From Portulaca oleracea (lineage: Eukaryota; Streptophyta; Magnoliopsida; Caryophyllales; Portulacaceae): a stretch of 64,000 nt of DNA. The position numbers and the translations under genes are program-made. The notes beneath the pieces are model-generated. The model searched no databases and was not told where the DNA came from. It saw only the letters and a list, made by a program, of their open reading frames with translations. This document shows positions 13,219 through 24,639 of this stretch, in pieces. Position 1 is the stretch's first letter, and each line of letters opens with the position of its first letter. The stretch is taken from positions 23,677,855 through 23,741,854 of the forward strand of contig CM055877.1 of the NCBI GenBank assembly GCA_029582165.1, given 5' to 3'.

Positions 13219-13840
13219 AGGGAAATTGGATTTAAATAATTTGAGTTTTGATCATGATAGAGTGAATAATCTAAACTTTAAAAATATCATTGAATAATCA
13301 GAACTTTGACCATATTTGATTACAGTATCATGTCAGCATTAATTATTTACTTAATCCTCAAAAATATTCTCCCTATTTTTAATTATTCCCCTTATTTATT
13401 TAAATTTCAATACGGTTAAAGTTCATATTCTTTTTTTAAAAAAAATGAGGATTTGGTAAGTAATTAAGGTTGACATACTATTGTAATCCAATATAATCAA
13501 GGTTCAGATTACGTTGGATGAAGATCTATTTCGTTGGATGAAGATCTACTTTCAAATCGCTATAGCACGGGTTGTGAGGTTCTCCGTCAATGGTAGATGC
13601 GGAGTCATCAAGGAAAGATGCAGACTCATCGAAGAAATCGAAGCCGAACGTCAATGGAAGTTGAATTTCATATCTATGTTTTAGATCTACAATTGTTCAA
13701 TCACGATTTTCATTGTAAGTGCCGTATGACTTGCTATTAATGAAATATGTTTGATTTCAAAAAAAAAAGTGATATTTTTAAATTTCATATTATTTAGTCT
13801 ATTACATGTCAAAATTTAGATCTTTAAATCTAATTTCCCT
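13219..13840. mobile_element. 622-bp non-autonomous element with long imperfect TIRs
   Basis: The left end agggaaattggatttaaa is matched by the inverted right end tttaaatctaatttccct. The inverted similarity continues inward for about 80 bp (13219-13300 against 13765-13840). It interrupts the repeat unit between ggatattaatt and ttttattttaaagc. There is no coding sequence. The superfamily is unresolved because no clear TSD remains. Confidence 0.55.
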
Positions 13841-13934
13841 TTTTATTTTAAAGCAAAATCAATAGTATCAACTGTTTTTTTATATAAACATTCCATTTTC
13901 AACAAATGATTAATATTTGTCTTTTTTTATTTAT

Positions 13935-14115
13935 ATGCAGCAACGACAACAACAACTGTCCTCAATATAGTCCCGTTGATGCGGGGTTTGAGGGGATCCA
14001 GATGTAGGCATGTAATCTTCCTCTCATTCACAAGATTGCCTCATATTTTTTTTTATGTTTGGAAAAAAAATTGCAAGAAAGATAATGTTAATCGCAAGAG
14101 CTACCAATATTCATC
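13935..14115 (-). repeat. SINE-like segment with (TTG)n tail, third copy
   Basis: Again (aac)n, then gtcccgttgatgcggggttt and ttcacaagattgcctcat, followed by a Helitron-like hairpin near 14160. The segment travels with the repeated unit. Confidence 0.35.
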
Positions 14116-14888
14116 TTTACCCGGAGTTGGAATAATATTAAAGGTGTTGTTTTTGAAACGCATACACGCTTAGCGTGTATATCAACAAAACTTTAACTAT
14201 ACTGACTTGCCAACATCCATCATGAGCCAACGTTGAATTATTATTAAGATTTTTATTTTTAAGCAAAACAAGTTTTTATTCGCACGCATAGTGTGCATCG
14301 ATTGTTATATTTATTTTTTGTGTGTGTATATATACACGCAAAAAATAAATAAATTTAAAAATCGATGCACGCAATGCGTGCGAATCAAATTTGTTTAATT
14401 TATTTTGTGTTCGATCTTTCGATTTATTTTATTTATTACTATTTCGAACTTAACATATTTTTTTCTAGAAAAAAACATTATATATTAGATATTGCGTAAT
14501 TTTAATTTGAGAAAAAGTGGCTATGTAAACAAATTGGCGCCCACATTTGTGAAATTAGAGAAAATTTGTATAATTTATGTTGGTTTTTAATGGAAATAAA
14601 TCAAATAATTGGTTGAAAAAAATTTAGAAAATTGGGCTTAAAAATTTTTCGGTTGATTTCCCAGTCCCGATGGGACTGGGAGCGGGAGCAAATCTTTGCT
14701 CCCGGTCACAACTGGGACCGGGAGCTAAACTTTGCTCCCGGTCACAACCAGGACCAGGACCAGGACCTTTGAAAATTACCGAGATCCCGGTCCCGTTCAC
14801 CCCTACTGCGGTAGTACTGTGGAAAAATTTGAAAATGCCAATATAACTAAATTTAGAGAGAATTTATAAAATTAATTGAATTGGAATT

Positions 14889-17068
14889 TTTTTTTTTGAA
14901 AACAAAATACTAAAATTCATTCCTCCAAATTCAAAAGATCCTCAGTAATAACATCTAACAAAAAGGGTGGGGGAGAATCAAAATTAACTATACTCGGCCC
15001 ATTGTACAAGAAGGCTCATGTAACCAATCTATGTGCTACCATATTTGCTGTTCACCTAACCCATTTTATCTCCCGGATTGGGCTTGCCTCCCACTTGTTT
15101 AAAACTTCTTGAGCTTCCAGCGCATAACTTCTTCTGCCAGGGTTTTTCGATATAAGAATTTGTACAATCCCTTGAGCATCACTCTCAATCACACCTTGAG
15201 TCACACCCTTCTCTCTACTCATATCAAAAGCTAGATATACCGCCTTCAACTCAACTATCTCCACCGACCAGTTCACCTCCAATCTCCTCACTGTTGCCCA
15301 TTAAAAAACTCCGTTTTCACTTCTCGCCACACATCTGAAAGCTACTTTTCCTCCCCTCCATTCCATTTCTCCTTACAAACCCGCCCTTCTTGCAGAAGCT
15401 GCTTCTCCATCTTTTGAACAAAATCCCAATAACTACTCAATGCTCTATCAGCTACTAATTGCAAATCAATTCATTGAACGTTGGCTGTATCTTCGTTACG
15501 AGCCCACCAAATACTCCACAAGCCATAGCTACACAGCTCCACTCTTGATTCTTTCAGATTCTATATCATATTCCAAACCCACTCCTTACTACTGAAGCAT
15601 TGAATGTGTTTCACTTCTATCAAACTCAATTGATCCCACACCTTTTTTGTCCACTTACAATCGAAAAAAGCATGTTTCTGATCCTCCTCCACCATCTTGC
15701 AAATGGTGCACTCCACACTATGCTTTTTGAACAGGTTAACCAACGTCGGCAAAACGTTTCTTGCAAAACGCCATAACAAACTCTTGACCTTTGGGTGCAA
15801 CTGCAGACTCCATATCTGCTTCCAAAGTATCTTTTATTGATTCTATGATGGGGATTCTTCTGTTGTGTTCATTGCTAAGTGACACCCACTCTTGACCGTA
15901 TATACTATGTCTTTGGTGTTTATCCACCTCACTTGATCTGGAACATTGGTGGTAGGTATTGGAAGCGTTTTAATCGCTTTTATAATCTCATCTTAAAAAA
16001 CTTCCTTAAGCTTCTGTTCATCCCACACATTTGTATTTCCCTCTCTTAGAAGGTCTTTCACTCTCCACTCCTCCTGTCCTTCTCCCGGAACTCCCACTAA
16101 GATAGCCCCCTCTACTTCCACCCACTTATCCCTCCACACCTTAATGCTTTCTCCAATCCCAATATTCCATCCTAATCCTTTCAACAAAAGATCTCTGCCC
16201 TCTAAGAGAGTTCTTTACACATAACTTGGATTGAAACCACTTTTCGCCTCAAGTAAACTGCTCCTAGGATAATATCTTGCCTTCATTACTTTGCTGGCCA
16301 GGGACTCTTGATTGATCAACAATCTATAAGCTAGCTTGCTTCGCCAGCAAGGCTAAATTAAAGTGTTGGAGACTTCTAAAACCCATTCCCCCATTCTCCT
16401 TATGGATGCACATTTTACTCCACTTCAACCAATGTACTCCCCGTCGATCTGCTTTCCCAATCCATCAAAAGTTACTAATCATGCTTTGCACTTCTTCATG
16501 AAAAGATAATAGAAGCTTGAAAATGCTCATCGCATAAGTTGGTACCGCTTGAATCACTGCTTTAATGAGAATTTCTCGACCAGCTTGCGATAAGAGCTTT
16601 TCTTTCCATCCATGGACCCTTGCCCATATTTTCTTCTTTAGATCTTCAAAAATTGCTTTCTTCGAACGCCCCACAGTTATAGGTTTTCCCAAATACTTCT
16701 TCTTTGGTTGCATTTCCACCATTCCCAGTTGGCCGAGGATTACTTCTTTCTTCCTTTCCCCCACATTTGCACTGAAAAACGTACACTTCCGATTTCTCCA
16801 AATTAGTTTGCTGACTGACATCATCTCATACTCCTTTAGGATTTGTTTCAAGACCTGGGCTTCAATCTCATTTGCCTTTAGAAAGAATATGCTGTCATTG
16901 GGGAATAACAAATGAGAGATTGAAGGTGCACCCCACAAATACATACCCCGCTCCACTGCCTCCTTGTAACTGCACATTGAATAAGTGAATTGAGGCCCAC
17001 CGCCACTAGCGAAAATAGATAAGGTGACATCGGGTCACCTTGTCTTAAACCTCTCTCCGGTTTTAATA
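14889..17068 (-). pseudogene. Degenerate L1-type LINE, 3' half of ORF2
   Basis: Read on the minus strand from about 17068: the RT motif RGLRQGDPMSPYLF, then (after a frameshift) SISHLLFPNDS where the active-site FADD is expected, so a catalytic aspartate is lost. This is followed by the RT connection region (KKYLGKP, ILIKAVIQAVPTYAMSIF), a zf-RVT segment (ECTICKMVEEDQKHAFFDC, about 15720-15650) and an RNase H-like RVT_3 domain (IESDAQGIVQIL, about 15200). The coding is split over at least five frames with stops at 16465, 15993, 15736, 15561 and 15052. A plus-strand poly(T) at 14889-14898 is the poly(A) tail. The 5' part (endonuclease, RT palm) is missing. Confidence 0.85.
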
Positions 17069-17619
17069 AAAAAACATTTAAAACATCAAATAATTAACAA
17101 AAAAATTAATTAAATAGATCAATAAATAGGGCGTGAGAGAGTACAAGGATTGTGAATCAACATGCTCACGTCCTAGGAATTTTCTTTACATTCTGTTTCG
17201 CGTACTGTGGCCCACCTTTGTGATAAGACTGAACAAAATCTTTATATCCCCCATACAATAAAAAAGGAGAGGGCGAAAACTTTGTTTGAGCAGTCTGACT
17301 GTTTATTTGCATGCTAACTTGTGTTGATATAGGAATTTATTCTTTTGTCCTCGAATATAATATAATAACAAACAGTTTGCCTATCTACTTGTCTTGTAGC
17401 CTGTATTCATATAGGAATATAATATTCATATAGGAATATACTCTTTTGCCCTTAATCTATTAATATATACAAGTAATATATTTGAATTTTGAAATACTAA
17501 ACATGGACCTAAGGGCCTGTTTGGTGAACAAAACAAGAATGAAATTGAGTAGGAATGAGTTTCTGGAGTGGAATTGTAATCCCTGGGGATTCGCTATCCC
17601 TCCCAAATAGGAGGATTAG

Positions 17620-19043
17620 TGATAAGTGCTTCTTGTATATATGAGAACTTAGTTGTTTTGATGAGAATTTGGGGAATATTTGACGTGATTGTATTATTTT
17701 ATGCTCGAATTTCCCATATTACGCTTGGTTTGAAGTTTGGTGAGTTTTGTAGGAAATTTGTGAAGAATCGATGTAAACCGAGCCAAAAATCAAGTGTAGA
17801 TCCAAGTTGTGTGCATAAAGGACCAAGAAGTGTTAAGTTGGATCACCCAAGGCCCAAACAATGGCCCAAACAACTCCTAGGCCCGAGCCTGCAGTGACAC
17901 GGGTGGTGTCAGCAGTGGCACGGGTAGTGCCTATGACCAGAAAGTTTGGAAGTTGAAGCAGTGAAGCGACACGGGTAGTGCCTAGGGGGGCACGGTCCGT
18001 GTCACTAGGGGCACGATCCGTGTCGCCAGCGTCTTTTCGTTTCTGGCGGTTTCAAGTTGGAATTTGCCTATATTATTGTGATTTCCGGCTGTCTTTGGGA
18101 GCAATCATCACACTACCATATCCCATTCCATAACCTAGCCCTAATCTATATCCTTCATCATCCATAATCCATCCACCATTGAAGATTGAGAGAAGATTGA
18201 AGATCGAAGAGCAATTTGAACACACTTTGAAGTGGAGGAGCAAAAGTCCTCCATTGTTGATTCCTAGCAAGATTGTTCTTCCCTTTGGTTTATTTCTCAT
18301 TCTCTCATAGATTTTATATGCTTTTTATAATAGTTTTTAATTGCTTTGTAGTTGCAAACATGAGTAGTGAGTAGTTCTTTTTAGTTTGGGGGATGAACCT
18401 TTGAAGTTGTTTGATGAATTGACTTTGTTGGATTGAATAGTCATGAATTTAGTTTGTTGCAATCTATTTGGCCTTTGAATTGAATTGTTATTGCTTTTGC
18501 TTGATCACCAATTGCATGTAATTAGGTTATTGAACGAAGCACCGAAAGGAGAAGTTTGATATCCCGAAAACCTAGGCTAAACTAATTAAAAATTGTCTAG
18601 ACATAGAAGTTTTTAATTAGGGTTCTTGAGATAATTAGATTTTTAACCTTGATTAAATCAAAATAACCACGAAAGTAGGTGATTGGTTTGTCTTGGCAAT
18701 TCGCTCTAGTGGCAAAATTTCATTGCGAAGTATTCTATGCAATTATCGAACCTTGATTGTGCAAACTAATGAAATGAGTGTTCAATCCGTATCGTTGATT
18801 CGTTACTTGACTTAGGTTTTATCCCCTGAACGTCTTTTTCTTATTGATAAATCCAAGTAAATTGTGTGCATATTTGTTTGTTAGTCTTTAGTAGTGAATG
18901 AAAATAGAATTAGATTGTTTCAAACAAAAACCCGATCGACTTAGCAATCAACTAGGAGGCTAGTTCAGTGCGTTGAAAGGAAAAGTCCCTGTGGGAACGA
19001 CCTTGATTCATGCTACAATTTCACCCGCGATTCATGCCTATCG
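17620..19043 (+). repeat. Athila 5' LTR
   Basis: About 1424 bp. It ends gcctatcg, where the 3' LTR has gcctatca. It holds a cluster of short GC palindromes (gacacgggtggtgtc, ggcacgggtagtgcc, gggcacgatccgtgtc) at 17895-18030, about 24 bp shorter than in the 3' LTR. Confidence 0.92.
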
Positions 19044-19049
19044 AGTTTT

Positions 19050-19068
19050 TGGCGCCGTTGCCGGGGAC
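19050..19068 (+). other. Primer-binding site, tRNA-Asp
   Basis: tggcgccgttgccggggac is the complement of the 3' end of plant tRNA-Asp (…GTCCCCGGCAACGGCGCCA). It lies 6 nt after the LTR. tRNA-Asp priming is typical of Athila/Tat elements. Confidence 0.88.
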
Positions 19069-19181
19069 TTTGTCCCTAGCCAGCCATTGAACGAATACCC
19101 TAAGGTTGTCTAAGTCATTTATTTTCTGTTTTGATTTTCCTTGGTGTTTTGGTTTTGTCTTGCCAGGTTTACTCTACGTGC

Positions 19182-20330
19182 ATGCAAAAAGCTCCACTCT
19201 TCGAGTTTGATCCTGAAATCGAAAGAACCTTTCGCTCCCGGCGAAAGAAGCAAAAGTTAGAACACGCCCGGAGAAAGCAAGAAGAAAACTCCAAGCGAAA
19301 GAACGCCATTTCTGGCGGTGGCGGTGGTGGTGGCGGCGAGCCTAGAGTCACGCTTGGCTCTTATGTGATGCCCAACGTCACAAATCAACCCTCCGCCATA
19401 AATCCTTCAAATGTGGCCGCTAATGATTTTGAGCTGAGGAGTTCACTCATCAATTTGGTGAAGGCTAACCCATTCCATGGCCTTCCCAATGAAGATCCCA
19501 ACCGGCACCTTAGCCTCTTCAACCAAGCATGTGAGACTTTTAAGGTAAATGGTGCAACGCCCGATGCAATCAAACTGCGATTGTTTCCCTTCTCACTTGA
19601 AGAGAAGGCGTGGGAGTGGTTGGACTCTCTTCCATCAAGCTCCGCCATCACCACTTTTGACCAACTTGCTAGCGTATTCTTGACGAAGTACTTTCCTCCT
19701 AGCAAGTTGATGAGCCTCCAGAATCAAATTTCAACATTTGTCCAAGAGGCGGATGAGTCCCTCTATGAAGCATGGGAGAGGTTCAAGGACCTCTTACATC
19801 AATGCCCCCATCATGGTTTCGAACCATGGGTCCCCGTCCCGATACAAGCTTTCTACAATGGGGTAGATGACAACTTAAGGGCCAACATCTTGGCGGCGGC
19901 GAGAGACAACATCATGTCCAAAACAGTGGCAGAACTTCAAACTTTGATTGAGGAAATGGCGATCAATAGCTACCAGTGGTCAAAGCCCCGTTCCAAGAGG
20001 ACGAGAGGTAAGTATGATGTTGATGCTATTTCCATGTTGAATGCTAAATTGGATGCCATGACTAAGAAGATGGATATGCTGAATGTGAATGCTCCCCCTC
20101 CCCAACCATGTGCGTCATGTCAATCATATGAGCATGAGACCTTGAATTGTCCTAGTGGGTTGGTTAGCAATGAATCGACCGAAGTGGTTAACTCCGTTGG
20201 TAACCCTTCTAATAGGCAAAACTTTGACCCTTTTTCCAATACTTACAATCCCGGTCTTAGGTTCCACCCGAACTTTTCTTACCGGAACAATAACCAAATG
20301 GGTCAACCCCAAGGGCAAAGACAAACCTAA
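19182..20330 (+). pseudogene. Athila gag, ending at an in-frame stop
   Basis: It encodes the capsid-type Gag. I start at ATG 19182 because the open frame upstream begins only with TTG. The N-terminus MQKAPLFEFDPEIERTFR is Athila-like, followed by a Gly run. The retrotransposon gag domain covers about residues 85-265 (LVKANPFHGLPNEDP, EKAWEWLDSLP, YFPPSK, ESLYEAWERFKDLL). A CX2CX4HX4C zinc knuckle, CASC-QSYE-H-ETLN-C, lies at about residues 310-323. TAA at 20328-20330 is in frame with the downstream protease ORF, only 14 codons before its first ATG. It therefore looks like a nonsense change in what was one gag-pol frame; stop readthrough cannot be excluded. Confidence 0.88.
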
Positions 20331-23300
20331 GCACCTCTACCACAAGCTTCCCAAAAGCCTAACCTAGAGGCCATGATACAAGCTTTGATGTTGTCTCAAC
20401 AACAACACCAACAACGGCAACTTGAGCATCAACAAAAACAAGATGAGGTGATTAAGGCCTTAGTTACTAAAGTTGACCTTATGAGCACCCACACTCAGAT
20501 GCTTGAGAACCAAATTGCTATTCAAGCTAGTACCTCCACTACCCCTCCGGGAATGCTTCCCGGAAAGCCCATACCTAACCCTAAGGAACAATGTCAAGCC
20601 ATAACCTTAAGGAGTTGGACACAATTGGAGGGGCCTAAAGACCCTAGGATTGAGCATGTGGTGATTGATGTGCCTAAGGATGTTGAAAATGTTGTGATTG
20701 ATGCTGAGAATGTTGTGGTTGATGAGGAGGTGTCTCCACCCTCCAATGATTCTGTGATTCATGTTGATGTGAAAAAAGAGAAAGGGGTTTCTAATGACCT
20801 TCCGAAAACTCCCCAAAGGATTTATACTCCGTCCGTGCCTTTCCCTCAAAGATTGGCTAGGGCAAAACTTGACAAACAATTTGGGAAGTTCTTGGAGGTC
20901 ATCAAGAAGCTCGAGATTAGCATTCCATTCACCGAGGCTTTGTCTCAAATGCCCACCTATGCCAAATTTTTGAAAAAAATTTTAAGCAACAAAAGAAGGC
21001 TAGAAGAGCATGAGACAATGGCTTTGACTGACCATTGTAGCGCCGCGATCCAAAACAAGCTTCCTCCTAAGCTTAAGGATGCCGGTAGCTTCACCATTCC
21101 ATGTGTTGTAGGGAATGTTTTTATTGATCGTGCTTTGTGTGATTTAGGGTCAATTGTGAACTTGATGCCTCTTTCTTTGTCTCAAAAACTTGGTATGGAT
21201 GAGCTGAAACCCACTACCATGTCCCTACAACTTGCTGACCGTTCTGTGAAATACCCCTTGGGTATACTTGAGGATGTCCCTATCAAGGTGGGTGACATCT
21301 TTGTGCCTGTTGACTTTGTGATACTTGATATGAATGAGGACTTGCGCACCCCAATCATTCTTGGGAGGCCTTTCTTGGCCACTTCGGGGTGTTGTGTTGA
21401 TGTGAAAAATGGCAAGATGACTTTTGATGTGGGAAGTGATAAGATTGAGTTTAATGTGAATAAAGCTTCCAAATTTCCTTATATTTCCAATGATTGTAAT
21501 TTCGTTGATTCGATTGAGGGAATAGATAGGGAATATGAGTCTAACCAGTGGCCAAGTGATGATCCACTTGAGCAATGTTTACTGTTTTGTGAATCTTTGC
21601 AGGATGACAACCCCGAAGTTGCTATTTGTGCCGAGTTGTTGGAAGCATCCCCACCCATCCCACCGAGGTTTGCCAAGATTGAGAAGCTGGAGGTGGAAGA
21701 AGAGCCTACACATGCTGCGAAAAAGGCTCCGGAGGTAGAATTGAAGCCTCTCCCATCTTCTTTGAGGTATGAGTTTCTAGGTCCTGATTCCACATATCCT
21801 GTCATTGTGAATGCAAACTTAAACAAATCTGAAAATTCTGCTTTGTTGGAAGTTTTAAGATTGCATCGCAATGCCATAGGATACACTCTTGACGACCTAA
21901 AGGGGATTCACCCTTCGTTTTGCATGCATCGCATCCTCATGGAGGAAAACCATAAGCCATCCATTGAGCATCAAAGGAGGCTTAATCCTACCATGAAAGA
22001 TGTTGTGAAAAAAGAGGTTTTGAAATTGTTGAAGGCCGGTATTATCTACCCTATCTCCGATAGTGAGTGGGTAAGCCCGGTCCATGTTGTGCCTAAAAAG
22101 GGGGAATGACTGTTGTGAAAAATGATAGAAATGAATTGATCCCCACTAGAACGGTCACTGGTTGGCGAATGTGTATTGACTATAGGAAATTGAACAAAGT
22201 CACCCGGAAAGACCACTTTCCCCTCCCTTTTGTAGACCAAATGCTAGAAAGACTTGCAAAGAATTCCCATTTTTGTTACCTAGATGGCTATTCCGGGTTT
22301 TTCCAAATCCCGATTCACCCAAAAGACTAAGAGAAAACCACGTTTACTTGTCCTTATGGAACCTTTGCATATCGGAGAATGCCATTCGGGTTGTGTAATG
22401 CACCCGCTACCTTTCAAAGATGTATGATGGCTATATTCTCCCAATTTATTGAGGACATAATGGAGGTTTTTTATGGATGATTTTTCTGTTTATGGCACCT
22501 CATTTGATCATTGTTTGAATAATTTGAAAATGGTGCTAAAACGACGTGAAGAAGTTAACTTGGTTTTGAATTGGGAAAAGTGCCATTTTATGGTGCAAGA
22601 GGGGGTAGTTCTTGGTCATGTTGTTTCCTCCAAGGGCATTGAATTGATAGAGCAAAGGTGGAGGTGATTGAAAAATTGCCGCCACCAAATTCTGTAAAGG
22701 GAGTGAGAAGTTTTCTTGGACATGTTGGTTTTTACCGGCGGTTCATAAAAGATATTTCAAAAATTGCAAAACCACTCACTCAATTGCTCATCAAAGATGT
22801 GCCCTTTGACTTTAATGAAGAATGTGTGAGTGCTTTTCTCAGGTTAAAGGAAGCTTTGATCACCGCCCCCATCGTACAAGCACCGGATTGGGATTTGCCC
22901 TTTGAAGTGATGTGCGATGCAAGCGATCATGCGGTGGGGGCTGTTTTGGGCCAACGGAAGGACAACAAGCCCTATGTGATTTACTATGCAAGCAAGACGT
23001 TGGATGGAGCTCAAGTTAATTATGCCACTACCGAGAAGGAGTTCTTAGCGGTTGTCTTTGCTTTGGACAAATTCCGCTCTTATTTGATACATTCCAAGGT
23101 GATTGTGTTCACGGATCATGCTGCTCTACGGCACCTCTTGACTAAGGCGGATTCTAAGCCTCGCCTCATTCGTTGGGTCCTCTTACTCCAAGAGTTTGAC
23201 CTCGAGATCCGAGACAAACCCGGATTGCAAAATGTGGTGGCCGACCATCTTTCGAGATTGCAAGTTGAAGCTCAAAGTGATGACGACATTCCCATTGATG

Positions 23301-24636
23301 ATTCCTTTCCACATGAGCAACTCTATGTTCTTTCTCATAAAGTCGTCCCTTGGTATGCGGATATAGTGAACTTCATTATTAGTGGTGTACTTCCCCCGGA
23401 GATATCATGGCAACAAAAGAAGAGGTTCCTTTCCGAGTTGAGAAGATATGTTTGGGAGGAGCCTTTACTTTATAAGCTTTGAGGGGATGGAGTGTATAGA
23501 AGATGTTTGCCGGAAGATGAAGTTCAAAGTGTGCTCCACCATTGTCATGCCGCTACTTGTGGTGGTCACTTTACCACCGACAAGACCGTTGCAAAGGTGC
23601 TCCAAGCCGGGTTCTATTGGCCTACACTCTCCAAGGATGTGAGAAGTTTTGTACGTTCATGTGACAAGTGCCAAAGATCCGGAAGCATTTCCAAGAGGAA
23701 TGAGATGTCACAACACTACATTTTAGAGGTGGAACTTTTTGATGTGTGGGGGATAGACTTCATGGGTCCCTTCCCTCCTTCTCACAATAACCTCTACATT
23801 TTGGTGGCGGTCGATTACGTTTCAAAGTGGGTTGAAGCAATTGCAACACCCACTAATGATTCCAAAGTGGTGATAAAGTTCCTCAAGAAGATTTTTGCAA
23901 GATTTGGAACTCCACGGGCCTTATTGAGTGACAATGACACTCATTTTGCAATCGGCCTCTTGATGCTCTTTTGGCCAAGTATAGGGTGACACGTCGAGTT
24001 GCTACACCATATCATCCCCAAACTAGTGGCCAAGTGGAGCATTCTAACCGGGAAATCAAGAGCATATTGGAGAAGACGGTCAACCGTTCGAGGAAAGATT
24101 GGTCTCTTAAGCTAGATGATGCATTGTGGGCCTACCGGACCGCATACAAGACTCCATTGAGAACCACTCCATACCGGTTAGTATATGGAAAAACTTGCCA
24201 TTTGCCGGTTGAGATGGAACACAAGGCTTTTTGGGCTGTTCGAACTCTTAACTTCGACCTTGCAAAGGTTGGAGAAAAGAGGATGTTGCAACTTCAAGAG
24301 CTTGATGAATTGAGGTTGGAGGCCTATGATAGTGCCAAGTTATACAAGGAGAGGACTAAGAGATGGCATGACAAGCACATCTTCAAGAAGAGATTTGAAG
24401 AAGGAGACCAAGTGTTGTTGTTCAATTCAAGGTTGAAATTCTTTCCGGGCAAGCTTAAGTCCCGATGGTCGGGTCCTTTTCGAGTTTTGAAGGTTTTCCC
24501 CCATGGTGCGGTTGAGATTTGTGGGGATAATTCCGAGCCATTCACAGTCAATGGGCATAGACTTAAGCCCTATTTGGTTGGTCAACCTATTGAAGATCGC
24601 CAAAGCTTCAACCTCACCGATCCCGGTACGGTTTGA
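20331..24636 (+). pseudogene. Athila pol (protease, RT, RNase H, integrase), multiply broken
   Basis: In order: a Gln-rich linker; aspartic protease near 21090-21430 (ALCDLGSIVNLMPLS, where DLGAS is expected, and ILGRPFLATSG); RT from about 21940 (KAGIIYPISDSEWVSPVH, WRMCIDYRKLN, then MDDFSVYG at 22473); RNase H ([42 protein letters not shown]); an HHCC integrase zinc site (HHCHAAT, CDKCQ) and core ([30 protein letters not shown]); and a C-terminal RWSGPF region. Breaks: a 1-nt loss in a G-run near 22100, TAA at 22327-22329, a shift in the T-run before 22473, shifts near 22650 and 23975, and a stop near 23482. The integrase motif SDNDTHF departs from the usual SDGGTHF. Confidence 0.9.
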
Positions 24637-24639
24637 GAG

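Larger units (their letters stand above)
286..14393 (+). repeat. Head-to-tail array of Helitron-like units
   Basis: A segment starting (ta)n-aaagccaaagg and ending in a short GC-rich hairpin plus gaatcaaaacttg recurs in direct orientation with starts near 286, 1464, 3440, 5410, 7668, 8893 and 10440. Unit ends carry the stem gcacgc/gcgtgc (or acacgc/gcgtgt) about 11-13 nt before CTTG or CTAG followed by T. A 3' hairpin followed by CTRR-T and lack of terminal inverted repeats is the Helitron signature; the 5' TC start is not evident and CTTG deviates from CTRR, so the class call is an inference. No Rep/helicase coding is present, so these would be non-autonomous. Outer units are clearly diverged from each other, unlike the three central ones. 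Confidence 0.55.
82..14805. mobile_element. hAT (Ac-like) non-autonomous element shell, heavily invaded
   Basis: The left end reads TAGGGGTGAGC and the right end is its near-perfect inverted copy (GTTCACCCCTA). Flanking 8-mers ctgtggta (74-81) and ctgcggta (14806-14813) differ at one base, as expected for an aged 8-bp hAT target-site duplication. Subterminal DNA on both sides (100-280 and 14650-14790) is packed with TCCCGGT/ACCGGGA words, like the clustered subterminal motifs of Ac-type hATs. No hAT transposase is visible. The hAT-like DNA is probably only about 200 bp on the left and 400 bp on the right; everything between is later insertions. Confidence 0.72.

Noticed and set aside
14860..14885. 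Possible LINE target-site duplication aaaattaatt near 14857 and 17098
   Set aside because: AT-rich and imperfect; chance match cannot be excluded, so it was not used to set the borders.
18073..18300. 75-codon ORF present in both Athila LTRs
   Set aside because: It is antisense within the LTR and present twice only because LTRs are duplicated; no protein features.
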